Source of the DNA: Gamsiella multidivaricata
Lineage: Eukaryota; Mortierellomycota; Mortierellomycetes; Mortierellales; Mortierellaceae
Assembly: GCF_025024155.1 (NCBI RefSeq)
Contig: NW_026251709.1
Span: 1,039,860-1,103,859, forward strand
Length of the DNA: 64,000 nucleotides
Reading direction: 5' to 3'
The notes below the pieces were generated by a model, which worked only from the letters and a program-made list of their open reading frames with translations, had not been told where the DNA came from and made no database searches. Each line of letters opens with the position of its first letter. The first letter of the stretch is position 1. Both the position numbers and the translations under genes were made by a program. Of this stretch, positions 1 to 11,642 are shown piece by piece.

Positions 1-850
1 CTCATGAAATTTACATCAGGAAAATAAAATACTGGAGTCAATTTAAACGCCTGACCAATATAAGGGATGTTTGTTGATTCCTCAGCGAGCCTCACTGCAA
101 GCTCCTCATTAGCCTCTTCAGTCTCATTCATGAACCAACCAAAAGACGAGCACAACAGCTACGAGGACCGCGAAAGCCTTTTAGAAGAGCGGCAAGAAGA
201 GAAGGAGGCATGCTTGATTTTTCAAGCAGAATGGGAAAAGCAGCATGTTGGCGAGGAGAATGAGGAGGAGGGGCTGCACAGCTCTCAACCTATGCAGGAA
301 GCATATTCCACCGAGGAGTGCGAATCGAACGAGGGATCAGTCAACGGGGATACTGACGAACCAAGTTCCTCTTTCAAGTTCAGTCGCAAGGTTCCTTTCC
401 GTTCTCTCACATCAAGAAGCGACTAGTCAGTAGCTCTTCTGAAAGCTATGCTTCCCAAGTCACCCTTTCAATGGACAATTTTTGATGGCGAAACTAGTTT
501 TGCTGTTTTCAAATTTACATCAGGAAGGAAATAGAGTTTCGCCGCCCCGATGTAAACGTTCGACCTCTCTGTTGCAATGTTTGGAATGAAGTCAAAAATC
601 TATCCTGCCTCGACCCCTCTTGGCACACCATTCGACTACAAAAACATGACGACGCCCCAGAAATCGAGCCCGACAGGAACAGGCTCGCTGGCGATCTTTC
701 CGGCATTTCGAGACAGTAATAATGATTTCAATATAAAACCAAATGTCTGGTGTTCTTAAGAGCACACTAAAGTCGATCGTTGGTGCGACTGGCGCTTGTG
801 GATCGAGAAAGGGATCAGAGAGAATTTACACACAAAGATTATTTGGCATA
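1..850. other. No recognisable gene
   Basis: A 119-residue acidic, Ser/Glu-rich open frame lies on the plus strand at 67-426, but it has no domain I recognise and could be chance. The motif aaatttacatcagga occurs at 7 and again near 511. A short plus-strand frame at about 530-710 with an RRPD motif looks coding-like but is closed on both sides. It may be the remnant of a mobile-element protein. I assign no function. Confidence 0.3.
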
Positions 851-852
851 GT

Positions 853-883
853 CTTATGGCAGCCAAGCGTTCATAATGACGTT

Positions 884-916
<33 letters not shown>

Positions 917-1383
917 GATGCTGAAAATTCAGTAAGCGTTGGATTGTTCACCCGCTAATAGGGAGCGTGAGCTGGGTTTAGACCGTCGTGAGCCAGGTTA
1001 GTTTTACCCTACTGATGAAATGTTGTTGCAATAGTAATTGAACTTAGTACGAGAGGAACCGTTCATTCGGATAATTGGTATTTGGGCCTGCCTGAACAGG
1101 CAATGGCCCGAAGCTATCATCCGTTGGATTATGGCTGAACGCCTCTAAGTCAGAATTCGTGCTAGAACGCAACGATTACCGCCTTTTCCGATTTTTAATT
1201 GAATACGAATAGACTCTCGGGTCCTGAATCATACTATGTGGGGTCGTCTTGTGGAGCGGAAAGGCTTCATGAGGTGCCTGCTAATGTTAATTTCAAATAT
1301 TGGAAGAGATAAATCCATTGCAGACGACTTTTATTGAACGGGGTATTGTTGAGATTAAGCCCATTGTTCTATAGATTTGTTCG
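853..1383 (+). rRNA. 28S rRNA 3'-terminal fragment (degenerate)
   Basis: The stretch matches the conserved last domain of fungal 25S/28S rRNA in order: ggcagccaagcgttcat, the tttagaccgtcgtgag block, the sarcin-ricin loop agtacgagaggaac near 1047, the ggattatggctgaacgcctc block, and the 3' end near gagattaagcc...ctatagatttgt. Upstream of about 853 the homology stops abruptly. Compared with yeast, about 30 bases are missing near 1347, between the conserved cggggtattg and gagattaag blocks. It is therefore a non-functional fragment and not part of an rDNA unit. No 18S, 5.8S or 28S 5' sequence is present. How it arrived cannot be seen here; duplication from the array is likely. Confidence 0.9.
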
Positions 1384-1749
1384 TAAAGAACAGCAGCATC
1401 TTTTTCTTTTTCTTTCTCACTTGTCATGGCACTGTTAAGGGGCATTTGATAGCACTTGTCCACTGACAATGGCATTCAAGCGACAAAGCCGAAGAGATTA
1501 GCTGCCAAGCGCGGAATCAGTTTTACATCATCACTTTTTATTTGTCTTTTCAACATTGCAGCCAGGGGCAGAGTTGGACGTATACCAGACTTTGACTTTG
1601 ACATATCCATAATAAAAACAAAAAAAATAAAATAAACGATTGACGGGCGTAAACAGGAGAAAGAACGAGGGAAAGTGGAAGGGAGGAAAGGTACAGAGAC
1701 AAAAGGGAAAGAGGAAGGGGAAGGGGAAGAGACAATGAAGCATGTTGAT

Positions 1750-2361
1750 TTAACAGGTCTGAAGGTCATCCAGGTTATATGTTGCCTTCCAAGCCACTCC
1801 ATCCTTTGGCTTTTTAAGCACCCACTTAAATTCCTTGTCTGCACAATTTGCGCCCACAAGATGCAAGTATCCGTCCGAGGCATAATTGGCGATGGCACCA
1901 TTAACAGGTTGGTCGCCAGTCAGCAGACCAATCTGATAACACCATTTCGACGTGCACTGACCCTCATCCCATTTTCTGAATTCCAGGAAACCGCCACCAT
2001 TACAACCGTCGGGGGCCATATACCGACCGCTATGACCAAGCCATGCCTTATTTCGGACAGAGCAGTTTTCGCCCACCGTGCCCTTTAGATACTTGATGGT
2101 CGGGTTACTGGGCGAAGCCTGCCAGAAAAACCCTGCTGGAGCAGTCTTGGTCGGCGTGAGCCAATTCTTTTCACCGCTGCCGATATAGTTGCCGTTGATT
2201 TCGTCGTACAAGACAAACACGTCGCCCGACTTGACAATGTTGCCGCATTCGTCTTTGAGATCGGCGAAGTCAATCGCGTCTTTGTCATTTCCGTTCATGC
2301 ACCAAGCGTGGGCAGAATGAGCAAGGAGTGACAGGACAGCCAGGGTAGCGAAGCTCTTCAT
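1750..2361 (-). CDS. Small secreted cysteine-containing protein (203 aa)
   Basis: An uninterrupted 203-residue frame begins with a clear signal peptide (MKSFATLAVLSLLAHSAHA, cleavage likely after AHA). The mature part holds about eight cysteines and many Trp, Gly and Asn residues, including the motifs WCMNG and SKWCYQIG. This composition fits an exported beta-rich protein, possibly beta-trefoil-like. I do not recognise a named family. The start is the first Met and the signal peptide follows at once, so it is secure. It lies between two 28S rRNA fragments on the opposite strand. Secreted protein of unknown function is the safest name. Confidence 0.75.
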   Translation of the reverse strand: MKSFATLAVLSLLAHSAHAWCMNGNDKDAIDFADLKDECGNIVKSGDVFVLYDEINGNYIGSGEKNWLTPTKTAPAGFFWQASPSNPTIKYLKGTVGENCSVRNKAWLGHSGRYMAPDGCNGGGFLEFRKWDEGQCTSKWCYQIGLLTGDQPVNGAIANYASDGYLHLVGANCADKEFKWVLKKPKDGVAWKATYNLDDLQTC

Positions 2362-2983
2362 GTTTGTTTGCTATTGGGTGCCAAAGAATGAAAAGAAAAA
2401 AAGAGGTCAGTTTATGAATAAGCACTGCTACACCCAAGTGCAATCGCAAAAGTCTAGTCAAATATCTTTACGTGGGGGGGGGGGGGGGGGAGGTTTGTGT
2501 TTTGGAGAGGGTTGTGCTTGATAGGTGTAGGCGTCGGTGGCGCTCTTGCGACGGTGCTTGCGATGGTTCTTGGAGTAGTTGTTGGGAGTGCTGAGAGTGC
2601 TTTTGCGAATCGAGGGTCTTGAGGTAGGATAGGATGTGTGTCGGTGCAGGACGTTGGGTATGCGCAACTTATATACGTGAAGAGAGATATCAGAAACAAT
2701 GACTCGAAGTAAACGTTCTTTCTTTGGGTACGGGGAGTGCAAATCCCCTGCGACACCATTCTTAACTATGCCACAATTGAAAGATCAAGGGCGAGTATAG
2801 AAGGAAGGACAGAGGAGGCACGCAAAAAAAATCAAGGGGTAGCCGAAAAGAAGGGGACAACACCAGGGACGTAAGAGGATCAAGGACGGGAGAACACCAG
2901 GAATGTAGGAGGTCAAGCGCAGGAGAAAATCGCAGCAGCTCATTCATCAGCATCTAGGAATTCTAAAACATCAGAAGAATCAT
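2362..2983. other. Upstream region with a poly-G tract
   Basis: No supported gene. A run of 17 G lies at 2474-2490, followed by GT-rich sequence. Open frames here are low-complexity Pro/Thr shadows. A hairpin shaped like a tRNA T-arm (2732-2748, 5-bp stem, 7-nt loop) precedes a cca, but no A box or acceptor partner is convincing. The segment just above 2361 is presumably the promoter of the secreted-protein gene. Confidence 0.4.
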
Positions 2984-3092
2984 GAGGATATCCACCGCCA
3001 ACGACTTTCTTTGGCCGGGCTATTGTAATCATGCGGGTAACCTTGTAGCTACGAGACAATGAGATTCAGGCTTTTGTTCTATAGATATAGCG
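2984..3092 (+). rRNA. Second, more diverged 28S rRNA 3'-end fragment
   Basis: About 100 bases repeat the extreme 3' end of 28S rRNA: gatatccaccgccaacgac, then ggctattgtaa, ccttgtagctacga and caatgagattcaggct, ending cttttgttctatagata. It still holds the helix that is deleted in the fragment at 853-1383, so it did not derive from that one. Many point changes show it is old. Both lie in the same orientation about 1.6 kb apart on either side of the secreted-protein gene. Confidence 0.7.
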
Positions 3093-4366
3093 CAGAAGAG
3101 CAATTGTAGGGGAGACGAGAAATTCAAGGGGGAAAGAACAGAAAGGGACTATTTGCGAGAGACAAGGAAGAAGAGAGGAAGAACACTGTGTGGAATAAAT
3201 CTTCACCTTTTACACACCTTCTCGACTTTACTCAGGCTTTCCCTCACTCCTGTTTCCTTGACCTTCACAACCTAAACCCTATCAAATTGAGCTAACGAAT
3301 AGTCAGTTTGGTAGTTAAGGATTAAGTTAATGCAGGGGCATCCAGAGTTGTCCTCAGTATCAATGAGAGAATTTTACGAAAGCGGTTACTGTTCCCAAAA
3401 ATGGCGTTGCGAACTGGACTACACTCCTTTTTGCAAAAAAATCCACTTTTCATAGTAAAGGTGAAAGTAGTCAGTGTCATTTTTTTTCCAACTCCACATC
3501 TCCTTGTTTGCGGTCAGAGCTAATATCTTCAAATTGATTCGATTTATAATCTTGCGGGAACTTGTCAACGGTCTACATTCGAGAAAAAAATGGCAAAAGG
3601 ATAGTGAAGAAGAAATGGACATATCAGTGATTTAGTACTTCTCTTCAGATTCATATTTCACGTCCTTGGGCTCACACTCACCAAACAAATTGAGAATATC
3701 GATGAGCGAGCTGAACATAGACAAATAGGACATGGTTTCCAATAAAGCATAAGAACCAGTCTATGTTGGTGAGGATGGGAGAGACAGAGGCAGGACAAAA
3801 TAAAAACGAGTCAACATAATTGTTCCCTCTCATATCAATATCTCCCCTCATGTTCGCCATGTTCTGATCTTACCAACCTGATTTTCGACTGCGAAAGTAT
3901 AGAGAGAGGAGGTCGAGTATCATTGAAATCAATTCATTCAAACTATAGGAAAAAAACAAAACGAGGACGAAGAGGGTTAAAAAAAGGAAGGAGAAAAGGA
4001 GAGATGAGAGGAAACCAAAATGAGCCATCAGTTTTTTTAACTCGACATCTAGTTCATATTGTACCGGTCATGGATGGATCGCTGTCCAACTTACCAAATG
4101 AACAGGGGATCATCGCATGTGTTCAAAAATGCAGGGAAGAAAGTAGTCGAAACCGCCGAAACAAGACAGCGGTCGAAGGAAAGCATCACAAATCAGCGAT
4201 GGACAAGTAACCCGACTGTTTTTTTTAAAAAAAAAAAGATGCATGGGGTACTGTCAGTTATCTGTGCATCTCTTCATCTTTTTGTACTAGTCTCGTATTT
4301 GCCTGTATATGAACTCTTTCAAAGAAAAGGGACGTGTTGTGCCTGATGAGGAGTCAGACCAATACT
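3093..4366. other. Intergenic, no gene seen
   Basis: AT-rich sequence with short A and T runs, for example near 4221. The open frames are short and of low-complexity Lys/Arg/Ser composition, with no domain. Its right end is the 3' side of the orphan gene that runs leftward to 4367. Confidence 0.4.
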
Positions 4367-7345
4367 TCAAAAAAATCGTCTTACCTGCACGGGGCCATCC
4401 TGTCCAGTATGTCCAGCCTGTCCGTCCTGTCTGTCGTTGGCGTTTTGTTGGGTATCGGGAGGATCGTTGGTTGTGCTCTTCCGCCTAAAAAATGCTGCTA
4501 TTAGAACCAAGGCGCTATATGCCAATACAGCAAAACTAATATTGAACATTTCCTTACATTTTCTGACCACTATTGGGTCGTTGAACGAGAGCTTTCTTGG
4601 ACTTGTCGAGGTCTTGGTAACCCCATGATCTCTTGAGAACATTGAATGAGCCCTTTGCAATATCCTCGATGTCTTTCTACAACAGAGAAATAAAAAAATG
4701 TCAATGAGAATAACTTAAAAAAAACTCAAACATAGCTAAAATACATACCTTTGCGATCAATAGAGTGGAGAAGGTTGCGATCAGTGAGGCGACCGCGGCA
4801 GTCGTGGTTGGGATGGTGAACTTGCCCACTTCATGAAGGACATACATCCCTCGGGTTTCAGCCCGTAATCGCATGTAGTTTCCATTCTCGTAGATGATAT
4901 GGAAAAGAGGTGCCATTTTAAATCCAGAGTCCAAAAAGGCCTTGCCATAGCGAACATCACGGAAGAAATCCCAAAGGTTCTTCCACTCGTCGTTCTTGTG
5001 AGCTGGACCAGAGAACTCGCCCCAGGCAATTTCTGTTTTGCCAACAGCGGCCGTAAAGTCGGGTCGGTCGGGCTTCAGTCCTAGTTCCTTTTGCGTTGCT
5101 GAGTCTTTGTTCGGGCTATTGGTCAACAATAAAAACATTTCTTAGAAAGGCAATTCCACCATACGTCAACAAAAGATTTTGCAGCGCATTCTTACAAGTG
5201 GCTAGTGACAGTTTTGGATTCAAAAAATGCCTGCATGACTGGCCCAATATGCTTAACGGTATACTCGTACTCAGAAATCGAACGGTCTTCATCCTTCGGG
5301 AGATATTCCAACCTGAGAAAAAAGGATACAAAAACAAAATTAGCTTGATTTTACAGCACCAATAGCATCATGTGCTTTGTAACATCGAATCCTACAGCGT
5401 TTCAAGCATGATACGGATGGGCCTGTGGTCCTTGTTCATAGGGACAAGAGTCGCCGCCACATCGTCCTTTCGGTCTTGCAAGCAAAGCTAGAAAAAGAGG
5501 GAAAAACATTAGTGAGCATCAACAAAATGAGCGTGAAGCAAACAATATTGAACGTACCTTAACAGCTTTCATTGCCAAACTATCGTTAAACTCAACAGAA
5601 TCCCACTCCGCATTTGTGATCTCGCGCGATTTGATGAAAGCTTGAAGAATTTCATCTGAAAAAACGGATTTCATCCTTTCGGTTGGTCTCGAGGGCACGA
5701 ATATCCCCATCAAAGATACCACGTCTGCAATTTCCATGATCTTCAGCTGGCTTTTCACAAGGGCATCCACACTGAGCCGCTGGTACTTCTTGAAGAGGCA
5801 AGTTGAGCATGCCTTGCCTTCCTGCGGTGCACAAGTATGCGTGATCTTCTCGATTTGTGACAGGAGAATCGCTCGTTCATCTGCGTTGATGATTGTTGAT
5901 TGATCATCTGATGGCGGTGCGGCTAGGACCGTTCCGGGGGATCCTGGAAGTATGTCTGACGCGCCAGTCATGATCTGGCTTGAATGAGTAGTGGGGAGTC
6001 CATCTGTGGTTGATAATGATCCAGGAACTGAGCTCGAGTCAGTAACGCGTCCAAGACCTCTGACTGAGATTTTCGATTCTGATGCCAGTCCCGGAACAGC
6101 GGCCGAAGTGTTCAAGCCAGCTGCTGATCCAGTAATGGTTGTCGAGGCTATCAAATCGGTTGCGGCAGTGGTTGAGGAGGTTGAGTCGATAGCAGCTCCA
6201 AAATAAAGGGGAGGGGTTCCCAGACGCGACGATGAAGCAGCAAACGATGGTGGCATTCCTGGGGGAGCGGTTGAAGCATTTGGGAATGGCGGCAATTCGG
6301 TACTTGCGCATGAGGGTCCTGCTCTTCCTGCACTCATGCCCACCGCTGAATCACCTGCGGTTGACGTTGTGGAGTTCGCGGCTGTTGAGCCTGATGACGT
6401 TGAAGTTAAGGGCGAAGCTGACGAGTTACGGGGAGCTTTAGGCGGTGCCTCCTCCAGTTCGACCCAGGGATCGCGTGGATGCTTCTGGCCAGCTAGTAGA
6501 GTGGTAACAAAAGGTGCCCAAGAAGTCAATGTATAAGGAATGCAAGAGTCTCCGGACCAATCGTTATATGGCAAGTTTGCTTACCTGCGCTGGGGATGCA
6601 TGTCGAATGTGCAGAGTCTTGGCCGAGCACATGAGAGTCCAAAAATGAAGCCGGATCTGTGATGCGCGTCGAGGATTCAGTGCCTTCATCAAGGTTATGA
6701 GAGGGTAAAGAGAAGGCTGGATTGGGGATATGCGTGGTTGGATTGGCGGTCTGCGTGGTTGGACCAAGGACATGCGTGGAAGACGATGAGGCGTGGGCTG
6801 GCACCGCTATCAAGGTAATGCAGCATTGGTTAAGCATTGCAAATTATAGTCCTACGCGAGCAAATCATATGTATCCATACAGTTGTTGACATCGATTGAA
6901 TATTGGGCATTGGCCCTTCCAATTTGTCTATTGCAATTGTCCACAGGACTGTACCTGAACTCGAAGAAGATGCAGGGATGTCGCCTGCATCCCGCGCAAC
7001 ATGGAGATACAATCCTCGCACGCTTACTTTGGCACGCGTTGACTCAGTTTTCAATAAAAGATTTTCGAACGTCTCCATGAACTTGTCATATCGAACAGAT
7101 TCACACAAGAATCTTGCGCGCTTCTGAAGTGGTTCCGAGATGTCTTTGTGATGAGCGATTATCTTCAGGTTTTCCATGAACACCTCATGGTGTTGGTGAG
7201 GAGTTTTGGTCACGTGTCTGTAAGCGAAAAAAATCTCGACCTCACCCCAGTGTCTAGCATCGTTCTCGCGGAAGAAGGCATGAATGGTGGTGATACGCGG
7301 GTCAACAGATCCGAGGCAGCCCTGGAGAAGCCGTGTTGTGCGCAT
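4367..7345 (-). CDS. Intact eight-exon orphan protein (786 aa), possible PD-(D/E)XK-like domain
   Basis: Eight exons join with matching phase: 7345-6955, 6806-6585, 6492-5558, 5487-5396, 5312-5196, 5115-4749, 4676-4558 and 4484-4367. All introns are GT-AG and the total is 787 codons including the stop. The start ATG (MRTTRLLQG) follows a likely intron or leader. The N-terminal 120 residues are alpha-helical and charged. A long Ser/Thr/Ala-rich low-complexity stretch follows, then a conserved-looking C-terminal half with paired CxxC (ACSTCLFKKY) and a block with RPDF...TEIAWGEFSGP followed by a hydrophobic segment (TIPTTTAAVASLIA). The RPD...E pattern resembles expanded Mortierella proteins with a restriction-endonuclease-like fold, but a Lys at the active position is not evident. 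The last exon could splice on at CAG/GTAAGACG. Function unknown. It is one of few undamaged genes here. Confidence 0.7.
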
Positions 7346-7398
7346 CTTGAAAGGATGCGTAATGTCGTGAAGAATGTAAGCAAATGTCAGATAGTACA

Positions 7399-8345
7399 AA
7401 AAAAAAAAAAGAAAAAGAATGTGATGGGCGAGTGTAGATGCTCCATGACCACATTTGCCATGTATGTACCTCTCGGCAGATACCATGCGCAACTGATCAC
7501 TATTGCGACTGCAGCTCGAGGTGACAGAACCAAGAGTTCGCGGTTGAGCAAGCTGCACTATCCCCATCGAAAGGAACAGTCTGGCGACCCTCTGCATCGA
7601 AACGATTGCGTGTCCTCATGATGAGAAGGCGCAACAGGAATCTCAGCAGAGTTCACCCAGACGCGCTGGATGAATGGCAGCCTAGACGGGAGGAGCAAAA
7701 AAAAAAGAAAAAGAATGTGATGGGCGAGTGTAGATGCTCCATGACCACATTTGCCATGTATGTACCTCTCGGCAGATACCATGCGCAACTGATCACTATT
7801 GCGACTGCAGCTCGAGGTGACAGAACCAAGAGTTCGCGGTTGAGCAAGCTGCACTATCCCCATCGAAAGGAACAGTCTGGCGACCCTCTGCATCGAAACG
7901 ATTGCGTGTCCTCATGATGAGAAGGCGCAACAGGAATCTCAGCAGAGTTCACCCAGACGCGCTGGATGAATGGCAGCCTAGACGGGAGGAGCAAAAAAAA
8001 AAGAAAAAGAATGTGATGGGCGAGTGTAGATGCTCCATGACCACATTTGCCATGTATGTACCTCTCGGCAGATACCATGCGCAACTGATCACTATTGCGA
8101 CTGCAGCTCGAGGTGACAGAACCAAGAGTTCGCGGTTGAGCAAGCTGCACTATCCCCATCGAAAGGAACAGTCTGGCGACCCTCTGCATCGAAACGATTG
8201 CGTGTCCTCATGATGAGAAGGCGCAACAGGAATCTCAGCAGAGTTCACCCAGACGCGCTGGATGAATGGCAACCTAGACGGGAGGAACAAAATAAAAAGC
8301 GTTTATGCTCTCTTACCTTATTTGCCATGAATGTTCCAATCGGTA
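7399..8345. repeat. 296-bp tandem triplication plus a diverged fourth part-copy
   Basis: Three nearly identical 296-bp units start with an A-rich run, gaaaaagaatgtgatgggcg (about 7399, 7693 and 7989). They end in gatgaatggcagcctagacg. After about 8284 a fourth, clearly diverged partial copy continues (ttatttgccatgaatgttcc against catttgccatgtatgtacc). The unit is not a multiple of three, so each copy shifts frame, and its 103- and 111-residue open frames are copies of one another. The array lies between the orphan gene's 5' end and the 3' end of the Fanzor gene. It may be a subterminal repeat of the mobile element to its right, or upstream control sequence of the orphan gene. Confidence 0.9.
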
Positions 8346-8483
8346 GATGCTTGCGATGAAGGAAGAGGTGAGGTGGGACGGAGTTTATGCAGCAGCGTTA
8401 AAGCATAACTTGGACTTTTACATGCCAAATATGGTGAATGTCAATCCAGACTGACGCTCTTAAGTGGTTGAATCCAGTGCACT

Positions 8484-11400
8484 TCAGGCGTAAACTAGGT
8501 CATCGAAGTGAAATAGGTGTGATACTTTTGCTTCTTTTGCTTTTTTCCCGGGCTTTCTTGGCTTGTTCGATACAGATGGTGTCCTCTTGCGACCACGGGG
8601 GAGAGCACCGGTGCTTGTACTGGCGCTGGTCATCGGTGCACTGCTGTTGGTGTTGCTGGTGCCAACTGTGGAAGAGTTCATGTTTGGGTCCTCCTGCCAA
8701 GGGTACCGTCCATCGGCCGTCCTGGGCTGTAGATAAAGAGGTCGTTCCTGCTTCTCCAGGTGTCCTCTGACAATCCTGGATATGTTCTCAGCCGCCATCA
8801 CATCTCTGTGGTGATAATGCTCGCAGTGTGGACAGTACAGCTCGCGGAGGGTCACCTGTGCCACAAAGTTTTGGCAATTAGGACACTTTTTTGAGGTATA
8901 GTACTCGTTCAGTCCCACAACAATATACCCCAATGATCGGGCCTAGATTTTTTTTAATAGATTGTGTCAACCCTTCTCTACATATGTCAAACATTTGAAC
9001 ACTTTGCAATCATGATAAATAGCATACATACCAATGGGATAAAGTAGTCCAGGAAGGTTGAATGGAGGGACGAAATGCGCCCTGTGCTCTTGAACTGACC
9101 AAGACCAACGCCAATCAAGACTGGATTGGCTGGGTCCCAGGGATGGCCAATGCTTCCGCCTACGATACCCAACAGACTCGCCGCAACAGCCTGGTATTCT
9201 GCTTGATTCGCCCTGTCCCGATCTCAACCATGCTTTTTGAATCTGTTGTTGGATCCAGCATAGAACTCCAAGAGTCGTTCTCCTGCTGGACATTTTGGCT
9301 CCTCCTCCTCGTCGTCATCCTCTGGGTCTTTCTTCTTTGGTTCAAGTGCCTCCCAGTACTTGGTGATGCTCGCGCCTGGACCCCGAAGTGGTGGGAGACG
9401 AGACTCCATTTCTGAAATCGACTCTGGTTGATTGTCCTCCTTTGAGTTTTTTTCTTTCTCAAGCCATCTCCTGTAACGAAAAACAGGTTGCATGACTGCC
9501 TTTTGATTCACCGCGAGGTTGTAGTGACCGTCGGGATCCTCAGGTAGATAGGCATACGCACCAACCACGAACGCTTGACCAGCATCGAGTGTCAGGATCT
9601 TGATATCGCTTGGGTTGACTCCTGGCCAGAACTGTTCGATGTCCTCCTCGGTCCGGATAACGTTACGAACCTCTTGGAGGTAGAATCTGTGCCTCCGGCT
9701 GTCGACACGATCCTGAGCGGCAGACGATCGTCTGGTAACCTCCTGTATCGTACAGATTGCAGCTCCTTCAACTTGAAGGTCGACAGGTACAATCCCAATC
9801 CATCTGTCATTGGGGATCCCCTGGAGATATACCCGTTCTCGACGTAGTCTCTTGGCTGGAACTCAGGTTCCTCAAGCTGTTGCAAGTGCTTCTCGAGTTT
9901 CTTGAGGGACCGTAATTTGATTTTGGCTCGGCGACCTGCTCTCCGTTTCTGGCAACCCTTCAGGCCTTTAGGATCAATATCGGCGACAAAGTTCTTGATC
10001 AAGAACCCGGGCTCTTTCTCGCCCATCCAGCTGTGGACCTCGTCGACAGAAGCATGGAATCCGTCCTCGGTTGCCAGATTTATAAGCCTCTGCATAAGCG
10101 CTCCACCTCTCTTGAAGAAGAACCCAGCCAGCTCTCTCTCAGAGAATCCGACATACGGTTGCCTGGACGACGTCATAGGGATAGTCCTTCTGGGGTTCGG
10201 AGACAACTTGTTCAGAGTCAGGTAGTTCTCGATGGCCGAGAGATCCTCCCGAATCTGGATTTTCGCGTTGGGCTTGTCCAGCTGCCTTTGATTGGCCCTC
10301 TTCATCAACTAAAAATTGAAGATTAATAAAAAAAATTAAACACGTTCTAGAGCCAATGAACACCTGTATTGATGACATGCCACTTCAAGTCTTACCATCT
10401 TGTGGAGATCGCAGGTTCCAGTCTTGTACATTCGTTTAAGCCCAGCCTTCAGCTGTCCGACTACGGATCGGACTAGGTCCGTGGGTGTGAACGGCATTCT
10501 TTCGTTGATCTCAGCCCGAGTCCGCGGCGGATTGTACAGATGAAGTTCTTCAAGACGCTTGATGAACTTGACGACCTCCTGTTTTGTTGGGATGTTGCCA
10601 GAGCACAGATAAACAAGAAAGCTTGAAAGGAAATGCCGCTGCGCTTGGTCACTCCCGCCTGATCCTCCCATATCGGTGTCATCCTCCTCAACATTGCCCT
10701 CATCCTCCTCGTCCTCGTCCTCGTCCACAATGCCAGCAATCTGATTCCCATCCTCGTCTTCCTCCACGGCATCATCGGCGTTGTTCTCGACATCCTTCAT
10801 GGTGACTCGCGGACATATCAGATCGAGAAAGGTCCGATCCTGAGCATCCAGTCCCTCAAGTCCTTTTTCGACCAGGCGTTCTAAGTATTCCCAATCAACA
10901 TCTGGGCCTTGCGCTTGATGCGAGCCGTCTCACTTGCAGCATCCAAGAGGACAGACTTCACCTCGTGTTGGAGACTGTTTTGGCTGGGAAGAGCTTGCTC
11001 GATATTGGCGGATAGAGTGCCGATGTGCAGAGAGGTCGCCGGGTGCTGGTAGGCCAACATCCTAGTGATTTTCAACTTGTAGGTTTCCGCTGTTAAAGTT
11101 GATAACGATTTTGGCGCAGGCTTTTGCTTTTGCTTTGGCTTCGGTTTCTCAGTCTTGGGTTCAGGCTCCTTGAAAGGCTTCCAGACGTATTGTTTCATCT
11201 TTGCTGGCGGTGATCGCCGTTTCGTTTTGGCCCGATCTTGTCGTTTAAACGAGTATCGAGGGCGGTTTTTCTTGGGAACTCAGGTTCGTGGCAAAGCAGA
11301 GTGACCGACTTCTTCCTGAGGTGAAGACGGACCTTGGGTCGTGGTTAAAGCAAGCCGCTGTGTTTGTTGGGTGACCGCGGCGAACTGCTGTGATTGCTGC

Positions 11401-11525
11401 CCAGTAGCTGGCTGGGAAAGGGAAGAAACCTGAGAGTCCGTCTGACGATCCCTAATGAACACCGGCGACTCCACAGTCTTGAAATGGCTCGGTGTCTGGG
11501 GTGATCTCAGGCGCACGATTTGCAC
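8484..11525 (-). pseudogene. Fanzor1 (eukaryotic TnpB/OrfB) RNA-guided nuclease, decayed
   Basis: Fanzors are TnpB homologues; characterised members are RNA-guided DNA nucleases. Visible parts in order are a Lys/Pro-rich N-terminal tail (11198-11100) and a helical N-domain (SVLLDAASETARIKRKAQ). An Asp/Glu-rich insert (10800-10680) is followed by a core with FSERELAGFFFKRG. RuvC-I is KILTLDAGQAFVVGA near 9590. The RuvC-II region is VLIGVGLGQFKS. The C-terminal exon 8942-8484 has ARSLGYIVVGLNEYYTSKKCPNC, the zinc ribbon CPNC...CPHC, and RuvC-III HHRDVMAAENI. GT-AG introns are at about 9031-8943 and near 10385-10312. Lesions: a stop near 11280, a one-base frame change near 10886, another near 9690 and a TGA at 9224-9226. 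Catalytic Asp residues survive. The C-terminal tail is basic and nuclear-signal-like. A guide RNA would be sought at the 3' end (8290-8484). Confidence 0.85.
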
Positions 11526-11547
11526 GTTGGTTGAGCTAGTTAATTTG

Positions 11548-11578
<31 letters not shown>

Positions 11579-11642
11579 GTCAAACAAGTCTCTACAGACA
11601 ACATGGAACAGAGCAACCACAACAAAAATAAAAATATTACCT

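Noticed and set aside
2640..2756. Possible tRNA gene on the plus strand, with a T-arm-like hairpin and cca
   Set aside because: No A box, the acceptor pairing fails after five bases, and nuclear tRNA genes do not encode CCA.
7606..8213. Repeated 103- and 111-residue frames in the 296-bp array
   Set aside because: They are copies of one repeat read on both strands. The repeat length shifts frame and no domain is seen.
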